DNA of 64,000 nt. Origin: Psoroptes ovis. Taxonomy: Eukaryota > Arthropoda > Arachnida > Sarcoptiformes > Psoroptidae. Positions 1 to 13,400 of this stretch are shown piece by piece. How positions within the stretch are numbered: the first letter of the stretch is position 1; each line of letters begins with the position of its first letter. Position numbers and translations under genes: made by a program. The DNA is taken from contig PQWQ01000014.1 in assembly GCA_002943765.1 (NCBI GenBank), forward strand, positions 310,001 through 374,000. The letters are read 5' to 3'. The notes below the pieces were generated by a model, which had not been told where the DNA came from, did no database searches, and was given only the letters and a program-made list of their open reading frames with translations.

Positions 1-2582
1 TAATAATAATAATAATGAAAATAATAAAACAGTAAAAGATTCTACGCTAATGACATCACACTCATCATCATCAACGTCTATAATAGAGTCCAGAAATATT
101 CCATTGAACATAAAAACAGAACCGGAATCACCACCGGCTAAAATAAAGAATAATAACACTGCCATAATTAATTTAAATAATCCTAATATTGAAAATTTAA
201 ATTCTTCAAATTCTACATCAGCATCGACAAAAATAACAACATCGACTACGAATTCAGCTTCTTCATCATCCTCTACTACATCTCAATCATCAGCGACTAT
301 AAACAACGATAGTAATACAGAATCAAAAAATATGTTGGCCTCAAGCGGTCCGTTGACCGCTAATAATGCAAATAATAATCATATAATGGATTATCATGCA
401 CAGCAGCAGCAGCAACAGCAGTCCCAACCACCTCCACCACCCCCACCATCATCAGCAGCATCTACATTAAATAATATCGGTCATCATCACCATCATCATC
501 ATCAACAACAACAACATCATCAAACTCAACAACAATTAGGACAACATACAAATTTAACATTGCCACCACAGCAGCAACAACAGCAAACAATGTTACCATT
601 AATGGGTAACAGTCAACAGCCACAACAGCAGCAACCAACAATTAGTGTTGCAGCAGTTGTCACTGCCGCGAGTTCATCACCAAATTCAGATCCTAAAGAT
701 TGTATAGAAGAATTATGTCCAGTTTGTGGTGATCGTGTTTCTGGTTATCATTATGGTTTATTAACGTGTGAATCATGTAAAGGTTTTTTCAAGCGTACTG
801 TACAAAATAAAAAGGTATATACTTGTGTTGCTGATCGTAATTGTTTAATCGATAAATCACAAAGAAAACGATGTCCATATTGTCGTTTTCAAAAATGTCT
901 TGATGTAGGCATGAAACTCGAAGGTAATATGAAGACTAATTTTTTTTAAGACCTTGATTGAATGTTTAATTCGAATCCTTTTCTATTTATAGCTGTTCGT
1001 GCTGATCGTATGCGCGGTGGGCGAAATAAATTTGGGCCAATGTATAAAAGAGATCGTGCCAGGCGGTTACAACTATTACGACAGAAACAATTGTCGAAAG
1101 CACATATTGTTGGAGTTGGTGGTGGCGGCAATCTCGGACCACCCGGATCTACGATACTGCCAGGATCGGCTGCAGCCGCAGCAGTCGTCGCCAATGAAGC
1201 GCTCAATTTTTTAAATACTGCACCAGGTTCGCATGCTGGTTCTATATTTGATGGAGTCAAACCAGAATTGATTCAGATTCCACAATTATCCTCATCAACA
1301 TCGTCACCTGATTCTTCACCATCACCTGGATCAACTGCCGGAGTAACAGCCGCAGCAGCAGCTGCAGGTCAAGTACCAAATGCAGTAGCAGCTGCGGCCG
1401 CCGGTCACCCACATTTCATGTCTCCATTGGTCCCATCGAATTTGCAACAGCAACCATCAAATTTGGCCAACGCCAATCTCTCACAATCAATGATGAGCGG
1501 AGGTGCTGCGGATCAACATATATTGAAATGGGGTGCTAATGGTCCAGGTCCTAGTAATATGAGTAGTAATAATACTGGTCCTAGTGGAAAGACCGGACAA
1601 CAGCAACAACATTACGAGAAACAATTGGTCATGCCACCATTGATAAGAGAATTACATTTATCAACAATAGATGATAAAGAATGGCAATCTCAATTGTATA
1701 GTCTTTTACAAAATCAAACATATAATCAATGTGAAGTTGATTTATTCGAATTGATGTGCAAAGTAATTGATCAATCATTATTTGCTCAAGTTGATTGGGC
1801 TCGTAATTCCATATTTTTCAAAGACTTGAAGGTAGGTTTCAATTTCATTTTAAATAATGTTCAATTTAATTGTATCATGATACTTTTTTACATTAAGGTT
1901 GATGATCAAATGAAATTATTACAACATGCATGGAGTGATATGTTAGTGCTGGATCATATACATCAACGTATACATGCGGGTCTACCTGATGAAACTACAT
2001 TACCTAATGGACAAAAATTTGATTTACTATCGCTGGCATTATTAGGTGTGCCACAAGTTGTTGATCAATTACATCGTGTAACAGCACGTTTACAAGAACT
2101 AAAAGTCGATACAAATGATTATATTTGTCTCAAATTTTTATTATTACTCAATCCAGGTAAGTATATTCGTATAATCAATTATGAATTGAAGAAAATCCAA
2201 TGGAATTATTTAAATCATATTCTTTAAAATGAATTTTTGCAGAAGTACGTGGACTTACCAACTTTAAATTAGTTCATGATGCACATGAACAAACAAAACA
2301 AGCATTATTGGATTATTGTATTAATTTTTATCCACAAATTACGGTGAATATCACAAAGATTTAAAATTCTTTATTAATTCTTTGATAATAAATAAATTGA
2401 ATTTTTTCTCTTGTTTTTTTTTCATTCAATAATAGGATAAATTTAATCTATTATTATCATTAGTACCGGAAATTCATGCATTAACATTGAGGGGTGAAGA
2501 TTTTCTATATTTTAAACATATGAATGGTTCAGCACCAACGCAAACATTATTGATGGAAATGTTACATGCAAAAAAGAAATAA
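1..2582 (+). CDS. ftz-f1: FTZ-F1 (NR5A) orphan nuclear receptor, 5' partial
   Basis: Exons 1(or upstream)-923, 993-1831, 1898-2156, 2243-2343 and 2436-2582; every junction is GT-AG and keeps frame. From the ATG at 50 this gives 739 residues, but the frame is open back to base 2, so the true start probably lies upstream. Order: Ser/Asn/Gln/His-rich N-terminus; two-zinc-finger DNA-binding domain at 715-920 with P-box CESCKG; the FTZ-F1 box (RMRGGRNKFGPMYKRDRA) opening exon 2; an Ala/Pro/Gly-rich hinge; ligand-binding domain in exons 2-5 ending in the AF-2 helix LLMEMLH and stop at 2580. The FTZ-F1 box is diagnostic for NR5A, which binds an extended half-site as a monomer; in insects it works in ecdysone-timed moulting and segmentation. 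The role in this organism is inferred from the family. Confidence 0.96.
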
Positions 2583-5138
2583 TAATGAATTGAAAATGTT
2601 TTTTTTATCAATAATAAATTTAAATTATAAAAATTGTTGAAAAATAATTTTTGAACACTTAAGAGAATACGAATAAATTCAATACAGAGAAAAAAACATT
2701 TGTTATAAATAATTTTATTTTTATATATTATACAAACAAATATACATATTTACAAAATGCACATAATGAATCATTTTATACATATAAATAATTATTATAC
2801 AAATATGAATTTTAGTTTTTATTAAAAAAAATTATTATATTTTAAATTGATTAATCATTATTATTTTTTTTTTCGATGAAAATTTAAAGAATTTTTTTTC
2901 CTGCTTTGTTTTTTTTTTTTGAAAAATTTTACAATTGAAAAAAACAACAATAATAATCATAACATAACGAATTATTAACCTTTCAAACACACATAAAACA
3001 CATCGATTAATTATTATTCAATTCTCAAAACAAAAATAATTTAAATTAATCACATGTTAAAACTGTGCACAAACACTCTTTAACAACATTTTCAAAACAC
3101 TACTCTTTAAAGCTCATTGATTTGTCATAATTTTTTTTTTTGCTGTAAATTTTCAAAATTTTTCATAGTATCATTCACCATTATTATTATTATCATTGAT
3201 TTCCATTGAATATAAAACCAAAATTTTGTTTTTCCATTAATCAAATTGTATAAATTCAGCCATAAATACACACACACACACACACAGCAAATACACTTGA
3301 AATTTTGTTGAATTATTTTTCTACAACTTTTTTCCATGTGCATTTCTTTCATTTTTCATTTTCTTTTCATCATCATCATCATAATCATCGAATTAATCCA
3401 TTCTTATAATGTTGTTATCAATTATTAGTTATTGTTTTGTTGAATTTTTTTCTCTTCTTATCTTTTCGTTCTTTTTCTTAAATATTCTTGAATGAATTCA
3501 TTTTGTTGTGTTCCTTTATATTAATTATGATTAATTGTAATTTCTGTTTCCTTTATTTTTTCTTTTTTGTTCTTTGAGAAAAAAAACATATTTTTTCATA
3601 TATATCCACCATCGATTTACAATATAATATGAAAACAAAAATGCAAATGTAAAACATCATCATCATCATCATCATCATATCCTGCCTTTTTAAATTATAA
3701 TAATTTTTAAAATATTATAATTTCTTTTGTTTTCAAATTTTTTTCTGTTTTTAATCTAAAATTAAATTTTTAAATTCATTTAAATATTCATTCATTCATT
3801 CATTCAAAGTCGCCTTGATAAATAAACAATGATCCATATATTTTTCAATACAAAACATTATTTAACACTGATACACATTCAAACATATGTTTCATTTGGA
3901 ATCTCATGCTATTAAAAAAAATAAGAAAGAAATTCTGAGAAAATCTATCAGAGTCATTAATTTAATCATTTTTTGTGGATTGAATTTAGCCATTTCATTA
4001 CAAAATATCGACCATTGCAACCATACTGGAATTCTATCGAAATGTAATCATCAGCGTCGAAGATAACTGAAAAAAAAAATCCATCCATGAAATCGAAAGA
4101 AATTTACTTTGTTTGTTTCTTTAAAAAACCAAAACTGCTGTTTTCATCTTTATCGTTTCGTTTTTTTTTTCGACTATGTTATACAATATATGATTGATAT
4201 CTGTATTTAGGGGTCTTTAAAAATAATATTTTCATTGATAAATTGATACATTTTCCATTTCAAGTATTCAATACATGTGGAATTGTAATTTTGAAGAAAA
4301 AAAAATTAATCATTACTTATTAATTGTATCTCATCATTGTTTTATTGTTTCCACTGAAAAAAAAATGTTGTTTGATTGATCATCAATTCGATCGATTCAT
4401 TAATCATTGAATGAAATTATGATGGTAAAATTATTTCTTACAAAATTATAAGTTCGTATCATTGAAATATGCTGTCAACAATCTATTTTTGTAACATTCA
4501 CGAGAAAATAAAAAAAAATCACTCAGTTAAATTATTGTATTCAAATGTATAATCTGTACAAATAAAAAAAAAAGAAATTTATATTTTGATAAACACTTAA
4601 AAAAACAACTACACTATATAATTATTGTGTTATATGAAATTGATTATTATTATTTTTTCTGGGTATTGTTTTTTCATACATTGATATCGTTTGTTTGTTG
4701 TGTTTTTCAATTGTAAAAAGTTATATATTTTTTTTTCTTTCTCAAATTTATTGAAAAATCTGTTTTATTTTTCAAAATAATAAATTAACTCTGAATCACA
4801 ACACATATTTAATATGACATATGATCACATCGAAAAAAAATTGTTTATTGTTTAAAATGAAAGAAAAAATTATTATCATTATTATTATTATTATTATTTA
4901 AATCAATCAATCAATCAAATTCAAATTCACATTGTCATGTTCATTCATTTTCATGTATTCTCATTCATATATTATTAAAATATTTCGATAATTTTAATGA
5001 AATTCAAATAAATATTAATTGAAAAAAAAATTTTATTTTTCCAAGTTTGAAAATTTTTAAATTGATTGGTTGATTCTCATATTTCTTGGCAAATTATTTT
5101 ATGTCAAATTTTCCATTTAGTTAAAATATTTAAATTTT
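2583..5138. other. gene-free stretch between FTZ-F1 and lipase 1
   Basis: I see the probable 3' UTR of FTZ-F1, with AATAAA-type signals near 2670, and then AT-rich low-complexity sequence. It includes a CA run near 3269-3286, a CAT run at about 3656-3679 and CATT repeats near 3789-3805. Short open frames here have no recognisable domains and look like chance. Confidence 0.6.
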
Positions 5139-6838
5139 TCAATTTTCCACTGATAATCGAAATTTGAATGGCTCAATTGTGTCATTGAAAATTTTGGAAT
5201 CTTTTTCATTTTGTGGCAATAATTTCGATGATAATGATATTCGTTTACTGATTTATGCAAATGAGAAATAAGAACAGCAATTTACAATAAAATAATGCTT
5301 ATTATTATTTTATTACAAAAAAATGCTTACCTCTTTTCATAGCCATTCATATAATTTATTTGAATATATTCAATGCCAATAAAAATATCATCCATTTCTC
5401 TTCCATCATCGATATCATCATCATCAATAAATAATTTCACATCTATCGATATAATTTTACCAATCGATTTTTGTAATAGAAATAATTGTGTATGAATTGA
5501 ATCAGGAACAAATTTTTGATCGATAATTGTTTTAGCTATGTAATCATTGCGTAAATTGCCAACCATGTACAGTGTCAATTTTCCTATTATCGGCTTAAAT
5601 GTATCAGTTGTTTTGATTTGAATTTGATAATGAAAATTTGAATATGGTATAACATCGTTTGTTTCAACAAAATATTTCATATGCTTTTTCCAATTTTTCG
5701 ATGGTTTTGTGCGCTGTTTTTGCCAATAATCAAACCAATCACCCCAGCGTATACAATCATCATCATTGTTGCATTCACCACATTTACCATTCTTGAAATC
5801 TTCATAACTCTCACATTTATATGCTAAACTCTCATAATTATCATATTTAGATTCATTGTAAGTCAATAATAAATATGCACGTCGATGTGAACATGCAAAT
5901 GTATCGGTCAGTCCAACCGATATGCCACGAAGCAATATATTTGTTACACCTTTAACTTTTTCGCAGCCATGTTGATCAGAGCCACCATTTGGAAAAAATG
6001 AATAATGTCCTACCGGTTTTAATAAGCCTAAGCCATCAGCGACATTTTTGCCTCCATTCGTCTGTATCGTTAATACAAGGTTAGCATCTTTATGATTTAA
6101 ATGATTTTCAGCCGATACGTCACTGAATGCAGGTCCAGCCGGATCTAAACCAATAATTAAACGCAATTTTTTGGGCTTCAATAAATTTTTTCCGACGAAT
6201 CCAGCTATTTGTCCGCCTAAACTATGCCCAATCACAGTGTAGTGATCATTTGTTTTTTTGAATAATTCATTCAATTTTTGAATGAATTTCGCTACCAATA
6301 AACCGACAAAACGGGTGTTAGCGACGGCTTGCAAATAATTTCTCACTATTGATCCGCCACGCCAATCGACAATTATTACATTCAAATCACATGGTTTTTT
6401 CATTAGAATTACATCTTTTAAATTCCCCATCCAATTAAATTGTTCATAAAAATCAGTATAACCATGTATAATGAATATTGTACGAAATTTTGGTTCATAA
6501 TTTAAATTTTTGATCATTTTAGCTAAATCATCACTTACATTAGCATATGATAATATTGTAGGATTGTAATAGTCCTTACATGAAAATAAATAATATTTGA
6601 TATTAATTTTTTGAGGTGATTCAGGATAAATTCTAATCATTTTTGACATTGGCCAAGTTGATCCAATTTGCGTTGAATTGAAACAATATTTATTATTATC
6701 ATAGCATCTTTCAAGCTCATTATTTCTTATACGATTTAAAACTGAACGAAAATTTGTACAATAAATCGAAATAATCGAAAAACATAGATAAATGGGTAGA
6801 AATACATCTAATTTCATTATTATTTTTTCTTGGATCAA
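5139..6838 (-). CDS. secreted pancreatic-type lipase, paralogue 1
   Basis: Two exons: 6838-5331 and 5247-5139, with an 83-bp GTAAGC...CAG intron, phase 2; 538 residues from the first ATG. A second ATG (6817) fits a signal peptide (MKLDVFLPIYLCFSIISIYC) better. The alpha/beta-hydrolase domain shows the triad Ser206 in GHSLGG, Asp232 in LDPAGPAF and His318 in CSHRR, numbered from 6838; HGYTDF resembles the oxyanion-hole region of the family. A C-terminal PLAT/lipase-2-like region ends in INYMNGYEKR. The last exon, which an exon-1-only reading misses because the donor creates an in-frame TAA, encodes a 36-residue tail that aligns at its start with those of paralogues 2 and 3. The family hydrolyses acylglycerols or phospholipids extracellularly. 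It lacks two introns found in both relatives. Confidence 0.88.
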
Positions 6839-7241
6839 AGATGCCGATCAAAATGAAAATTTGAAATTATAATGAAATGCGAACAATGATTCAACAATGA
6901 AGCAATAAACAAATGAAGAACAAAATTTTATTTATCATACAATTTTTTGAAAATATCATTAAGTTATTCATTATTTTTTTTCAAAATTAATTTAGTTGAG
7001 TAATTTTTCATTTCGCACTATTATTCACATCTAAACTTAATCAAATGAATGGTTGACTGATTGTCATTTCTGTGTATTTTGGTTTATTTCATTAAAATAT
7101 TACACTATTACATTTGGTAATTATAATTATTGTTATAATGTGATTAAATAGGCAATACCTTGGGGTTTGATATTTTACTGAAAGGTTAAAATCTGAAAAA
7201 AATTGATTCATTTTTAACCTTGATTTCGTTTGAATTGAATA

Positions 7242-9287
7242 TTATAAATTAGTTGTTGGCGATTGTTGGCGTGATCTTTTTGATTGCTCTGATGATTGAT
7301 CTTGTTGTAGTGATCGTTTATTATCAGGATTATTGATCGGATATTGTTGAACAATATTATTATTGTAACTATTATTTAAATTGATGCTATTATTCACCAC
7401 AAATGTTACAGTTTCATTTCCTGTAATGATGTTTTTATCTAAATTTTTCATTATTGTTGACAATTGTTTGCGTTTGCTGTCGAGAAAATAAGCATGATTT
7501 TTTTAATACGTTTTTTAGAAAATCAGAAAATTTTTGTGAAAAATCGGAAAAATCTGAGGCTATAGCCTTTGGAAATTTTCGAAAATTTTGAAAAAATCTT
7601 AGGCTTTGGGAATCACTGGTTTACATCGATGACTAGTTGACTTGGTTGGAAATAATTAAACTAAAATTACTCACCTTTCCGAATAACCATTCATATAATT
7701 AATTTCAATTTCATTTAAAATTAATTTCAGCTCTTTTTTAGAACTGCTTGAAAATATTTTTTGCAACGTTGATTTTTTTTCTTTTTTCTTTTGTAAACGT
7801 GCTTCTATTCTGACTATACGTCCCAATGATTTGAATGATTTATGTAGATAAGTATATTCTTTGCTTGGTTCAAATTTTTCATCGAAAAAAATTTTTTCAG
7901 AAAAATCATTACGCAATGTACCGGTTATGTTCAATGCTAATATTCCTTTGAATTCTTCAAAATTTTTGCCCGTTTTTATCTGAAATGAATTAATTTCAAA
8001 TAGATGAGATTATTCAATCCTAATGAAATTTGAAAAAAAAACATACTTTGATTTGATAGAAAAAATATGAATATGGCATTTGATCTCTTGTATCGACAAA
8101 ATAGACGATTGGTCGTTGCCAATTTGGTGATGGTTTCTGCTCTTGCCAGTAGTCGAACCAACGTCCAAATGGTTTGCAATCATCACTATTATCACGACAA
8201 TGATCGCCACATTTTCCAGCTTCGAAATCTGTATAATTATTGCATGGATAAGCGTTTGTTTCGAAATCATCAAACATTTGTTCTTCATATGCCATCAATA
8301 GATATGCACGCCTGTGTGAACATGCGATCGCATCGGATAAACCTTCACCAATACCATTAACTAAAACGCTGGTGATACCTTTATCCGCTTCACAACCAGG
8401 CTGATCTTTGCCACCGTTGGGCACAAAATTATAATGTGCAACCGGTTCATATATGCCTAAACCATCTAAAATATTCACACCACCATTAGTGTGTACTGAG
8501 ATGACTAATTTTGCATCATTAGGGCTCAAGCGATCATTTGGCCCAACATCTGCGAATGCCGGCCCAGCTGGATCGAGACCAATAATTAATCGTAATTTAG
8601 GATTATTTAGTAGTTTTCCGGTGAAACCAGCTACTTGTCCGCCTAAGCTATGACCGAGAACAGTAAAATGATCATTTGTTGATTTATAAATTCGATTCAA
8701 TCGTGTTATGAATGATGCTACAATAGAGCCAACTAATCGTGTATTAGAAGCTCCTTGCAAATAATTTGGAGATGTTTGTGCCCCCTTACTCCAGTCAGCA
8801 ATAATGACATTCAAATTACAAGGTTGTCTTGATAAAATATGATCTTTAAGATTACCCATCCAATTGAATTGTGTATAAAAATCAGTGTAACCATGTATCA
8901 TCAATATGGTGCGTTTCAATGGATTATAATTCAAATTCCTTATTTCATCATCTCTAACATCATATCTCAATACAGTTGGATTATATCGATCTTCACATGA
9001 GAAAAAATAAAATGTTACATTTTGTTTTTCAGGTGGTTCTGGATAATAGCCGATCTGATTTTTTGCTGGCCAATCTTTGTGTAATATCGATTTATTGAAG
9101 CAGCCATATGAACCGTAACAAACAGGCTTGTCTGTCGATAAGGAACAAAAAATAATTTAGCTAAATGAAGAAAAAGTGACCAAAACAAATCAATACCTTT
9201 ATTATCTTTTGAAGCTGCATTGATTGAATGCAATGATAATTGTAATATTACAAAACTAAATATTAAAATTTGAATTTTGTTCAACAT
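7242..9287 (-). CDS. secreted pancreatic-type lipase, paralogue 2
   Basis: Four exons: 9287-9197 (signal peptide, MLNKIQILIFSFVILQLSLH), 9131-8047, 7979-7675 and 7476-7242; junction phases 1, 0, 2; 571 residues. Exon 2 begins with the pancreatic-lipase N-terminal signature (VCYGSYGCF, cf. vertebrate VCYxxLGCF) and carries GHSLGGQ, LDPAGPAF and CSHRR, i.e. a complete Ser-Asp-His triad. Exon 3 is the C-terminal PLAT-like domain ending NYMNGYSER. Exon 4 is an Asn/Gln/Ser-rich tail (KQLSTIMKNL...NNSYNNN...). It lies about 400 bp downstream of lipase 1 reading and in the same orientation, so a tandem duplicate. No broken frame seen. Likely secreted digestive or salivary enzyme, by family only. Confidence 0.9.
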
Positions 9288-9842
9288 TTTTTTATATATT
9301 TCAATTACTGAAGATGCTTATGTGATGTCTTCAGTCGTTAACAAATGAATGAATGTAAAGAAAAATCTATAAATGAATTATATTAATTTTATTTATCGAT
9401 TGATTACACACTAATAAATATGGTAATTTTTTACAAGGTCGAAGAACGATTGGTTTTTTCTCTGCTATATTTATGGCCAAATTAAATCTAATCACATTAA
9501 TGCTTATGATATTGAATTTTTTATTTGTTTTTTTTTTCACTTAATCAAATGGAATTTTTTTCTTGTTGATATCATTTCGATCAATAAATGAATCGGAGTA
9601 AATAAAAAAATTTATTTATTTATCAAAAACATTGCAAAGAAAATTGATTGTATACAAAAAAAAAATTGAAAAAAAATATGATTTCAAAATATGGATGTGA
9701 AAGTCAATGATATTAATAATAATATAAGAAATCAAACTAGATATGAATAATATGAAAAAAAAATGATAATTTGTTTGGTTGTATGTGTAGAAAAAAATAC
9801 ATAAAATTCAATCATTTTCCTTTAGAGACAAACGAAAAAAAA
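9288..9842. other. short intergenic stretch
   Basis: About 550 bp between the start of lipase 2 and the stop of the ABCG gene. It is AT-rich, with A-runs, and I see no gene or repeat. The 3' end of the ABCG transcript must lie here. Confidence 0.6.
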
Positions 9843-10448
9843 TTATTTGGATAATATTTTTTCTTGATATCTTTCGACACGTTTCACACGGTCATGACGA
9901 TTGATTAATGGGTTAAATTTCACTATCAGCAATAATAAAGCCATCGTATGATAAAAAATGACCAAAATTATTAGCATAATTATTGCCCAATAAAATGTTT
10001 CATCATTATTCGGTATCATTAATAATTCTAATATGGATTGAATTTCATATGGTTGACAACGATCACCACCAAATACCAGATAAAAATTTGCATTATTTAA
10101 ATAATGTATCGGTGAAAATGTTGCTAAAATACGTGTCATGAATGGCATTCGTATGATTGGATTGAAAAAATTCGATGTCATGACAAATATTGCAATCGAA
10201 AAAAATAGACAAATCATCAATGGAATAAATAGTCCGTTCGTCAATAATACAACAATATGACTAACAGCATGGAATATTATACCGCCCAAAAATAATACTA
10301 ATACTTTCCAAAAATATGTACCATTAGATGAATTTACATCATCGTTGAGATCAATAATATAATTATACATCATCATTATCGGGATTAATGGTATTGTTTC
10401 AAATATGAATTTCATTGTGTAGAATGAGCCGCTGCTGTACCAGCCTAT

Positions 10449-10491
<43 letters not shown>

Positions 10492-13400
10492 CAAGGAAAA
10501 GTAATAATAAAGCAAAGTCGATCCAAAAGTTCAAAGTTTTGTTTCAAACAATTGAACTTACCGTTTCGATGTTCACTGGCAAAATATTTCAATTCATTTC
10601 CAAATGCAAACATTGTTTGCATTGAAATGACAAATCCTATTACAGCAACTGGTATTAATATAAAATTAATATTGTTTGCTATTTGTATTTCTTCCAATAT
10701 TTTGCCATCTGATTTATTAGTACAATATGATTGCAAATCATCTTCAATATTCATACAACCACTTGGTTTTGTTATTGATTTATCAAAAACATTCACAGTC
10801 AATATTCCAGTCATAATATATACCAATATGAATGTTAGCCATTCTCGCCATTGATGTCTGATTGTATATCGAAAATATCGTTGACATAATATTAACACTG
10901 ATTTCAATGAAAATCTAGTATGATTATATTGTACTCCTTCAGGTATAGCCACAGTATCGAGCAATAATTCATTATCAGTTTGTTTGATTTGTCTTTCAGT
11001 TTTCATTACTAATTTTCGTACTGTAGAATTTGAATGTCCAGTACATGAATATTTTATCAATGTCTCAATCGGGAAACGAGTGTAGATTGATGAATCGGTT
11101 ATCTCTTCTAAATAACTTTTTATGTGATTTGGAGGGCCAGAAAATATGCAAACACCATCACATGCCAATACATAACATTGGTCAAACATCATTAATTGAT
11201 CAGTGTTTGGCTGATGTATGCTAGCAACGATTGCAATATCTTGATGTCGATGTACAAATTGCTTGAGACATTCGATAACTAAATGTGCTGAATTCGAATC
11301 TAAACCACTTGTGGGTTCATCAATACAAATTAGATTAGGCATACATAATGATGTCAATTCTAATGCAAGTGCTATCCGTTTACGCTGTCCACCAGAACAA
11401 TTCTGTACCATTGTATCAGCTGCATCGATCATACTCAATTCTTTCAATAGATTCCATGCTAATTTTTCATGATCGATTTTTTCTTTCACATTATAATTTT
11501 TCAATTTAGATGCATATATTAAACTTTGTAATGTTGTAAGTCCTGGCATCAGATGATTAGATACTTCTTGTGAAACGAAACATGTACGCAATTGCTGAAA
11601 TTTGCTCAAATAAAACATTGATGATCTTGGTATGCGAATTTTTTTACGCCCATTCAAAACTTTCAATAATGTTGTTTTACCAGAACCAGATGGTCCCATT
11701 AATGCATTCAAACTTCCGAAAAATATTTGTCCATTTAAATTCCGTAATATTAACCGTTCGGATGGTAATTTTGAATATAATGATTTCGGTTGTTCACGTA
11801 TTTCATGAATCGTCGTTGATTCATATAAGCATAAATCACGCCAGCCAATAATGTAACGTTTTTGATGAAATTTTTCATTTTTATCACCATTTTGAGCATT
11901 TTTATTCTCATCATTATCTTCTTTATGATTTAATTTCATATCAATGCTAACGGACTGTTCATAATCGATTGGAATAAATTTCGATGAAAATGTTGTTGAT
12001 GGTGTTGGAGTTGGAAATTTATTGAATTTTTTAATGCTAAATTTCTGTTGATCATTTGAAGGCAATCGATATTTATAATATAAAACTAGATATGTTACGA
12101 TACGTAATATAATACAATTGATTATTGATGGTATTAAGTTCCAATAAATCAGTTCAGGATTAATGAATAATTTCTTCAATTGTAATGATTCTTCATCGTT
12201 TCCGTCATTACAACGATCAATGCCATAGAATGTATAATAAAGACCATTAATGATTGAGCGATAGCCAAATATTTGTGCAATATATACTAATAATGGACGA
12301 TTCATAATCTCTAATGATGAATATAAACCGCTCAACATGGTGATTATAACAAATAATATTGTCAAGGCTGTTGCCATCAATTGAACATTGCTCGAATAAA
12401 TAATGCCCCAAACTTGAGCATATGATTGCATTAAAATCGTTAATAACCATATGAATAATACTTGATGTAATAATCGATTCCAATTAATCGCATAATTATC
12501 GAGTATATAATATTCGGATAATAAATAGCCTAATAATGTTTGGTTTATTGCGAAAAAAGTCAATTCTATAAGATGTATGAATTGAAATGCCCAGAAAAAT
12601 GTCGCCAAACTATACCATCCTACAAAACATTAAAATTTGATTCACATAAGTACAAGCGGAAATAAATAATGGATAAAACTTACCATTTTTATGTTCATTT
12701 CGAAATACTTGACTCAATTCAACAACTAATATGGAACTTAAACCGATCGAAACTAATGTCATGACGATAATCATTGCTAATTGATATATCATGAATGAAC
12801 CATCGATTAATGTTTCATCTAATTTATCTGAGCATGTAATATTGAATCGATCCATCGTTTTAACATGACAGCCATTTGATTTGATCATATCATGATAACT
12901 TGTCAAACATATGAAACCAACACCAAGTGCATGCAATAATAAATAGCAGAGAAAATATTTGACATCAGCAATAAATATCAGACGAAATAAGCGCTGTATT
13001 TGAATAATTAGATCATTTATTGAAAATGATTTGGAATGATGTACAATTCCATTTGGATTTGATTTGAAATGTTTATCGTTCAAATTTTCTTCTAATTTAA
13101 AACGAGTTGCTTCGTGTTGTAATGCATTATCAGCTAAATCACGTACTAATTGATCATTAATTCCTGAATTTAAAGTTTATCGATTAATTTTGAAAGACAA
13201 ATTTGAATTCAAATCCTCACCGTTATTAGCAATTCGTAGATATTCTTCGATTGGTGAACGATCTTCAGCAATCGGATGTTGTTGCACACTTTCTAAACGT
13301 GATGACAATTCGATAGGTGGCCCTGAATATATACAAACACCTCCTTTAGCTAATATGTAGAGATTATCGAATAAACTAAGAATTTCTGAGCTAGGTGCAT

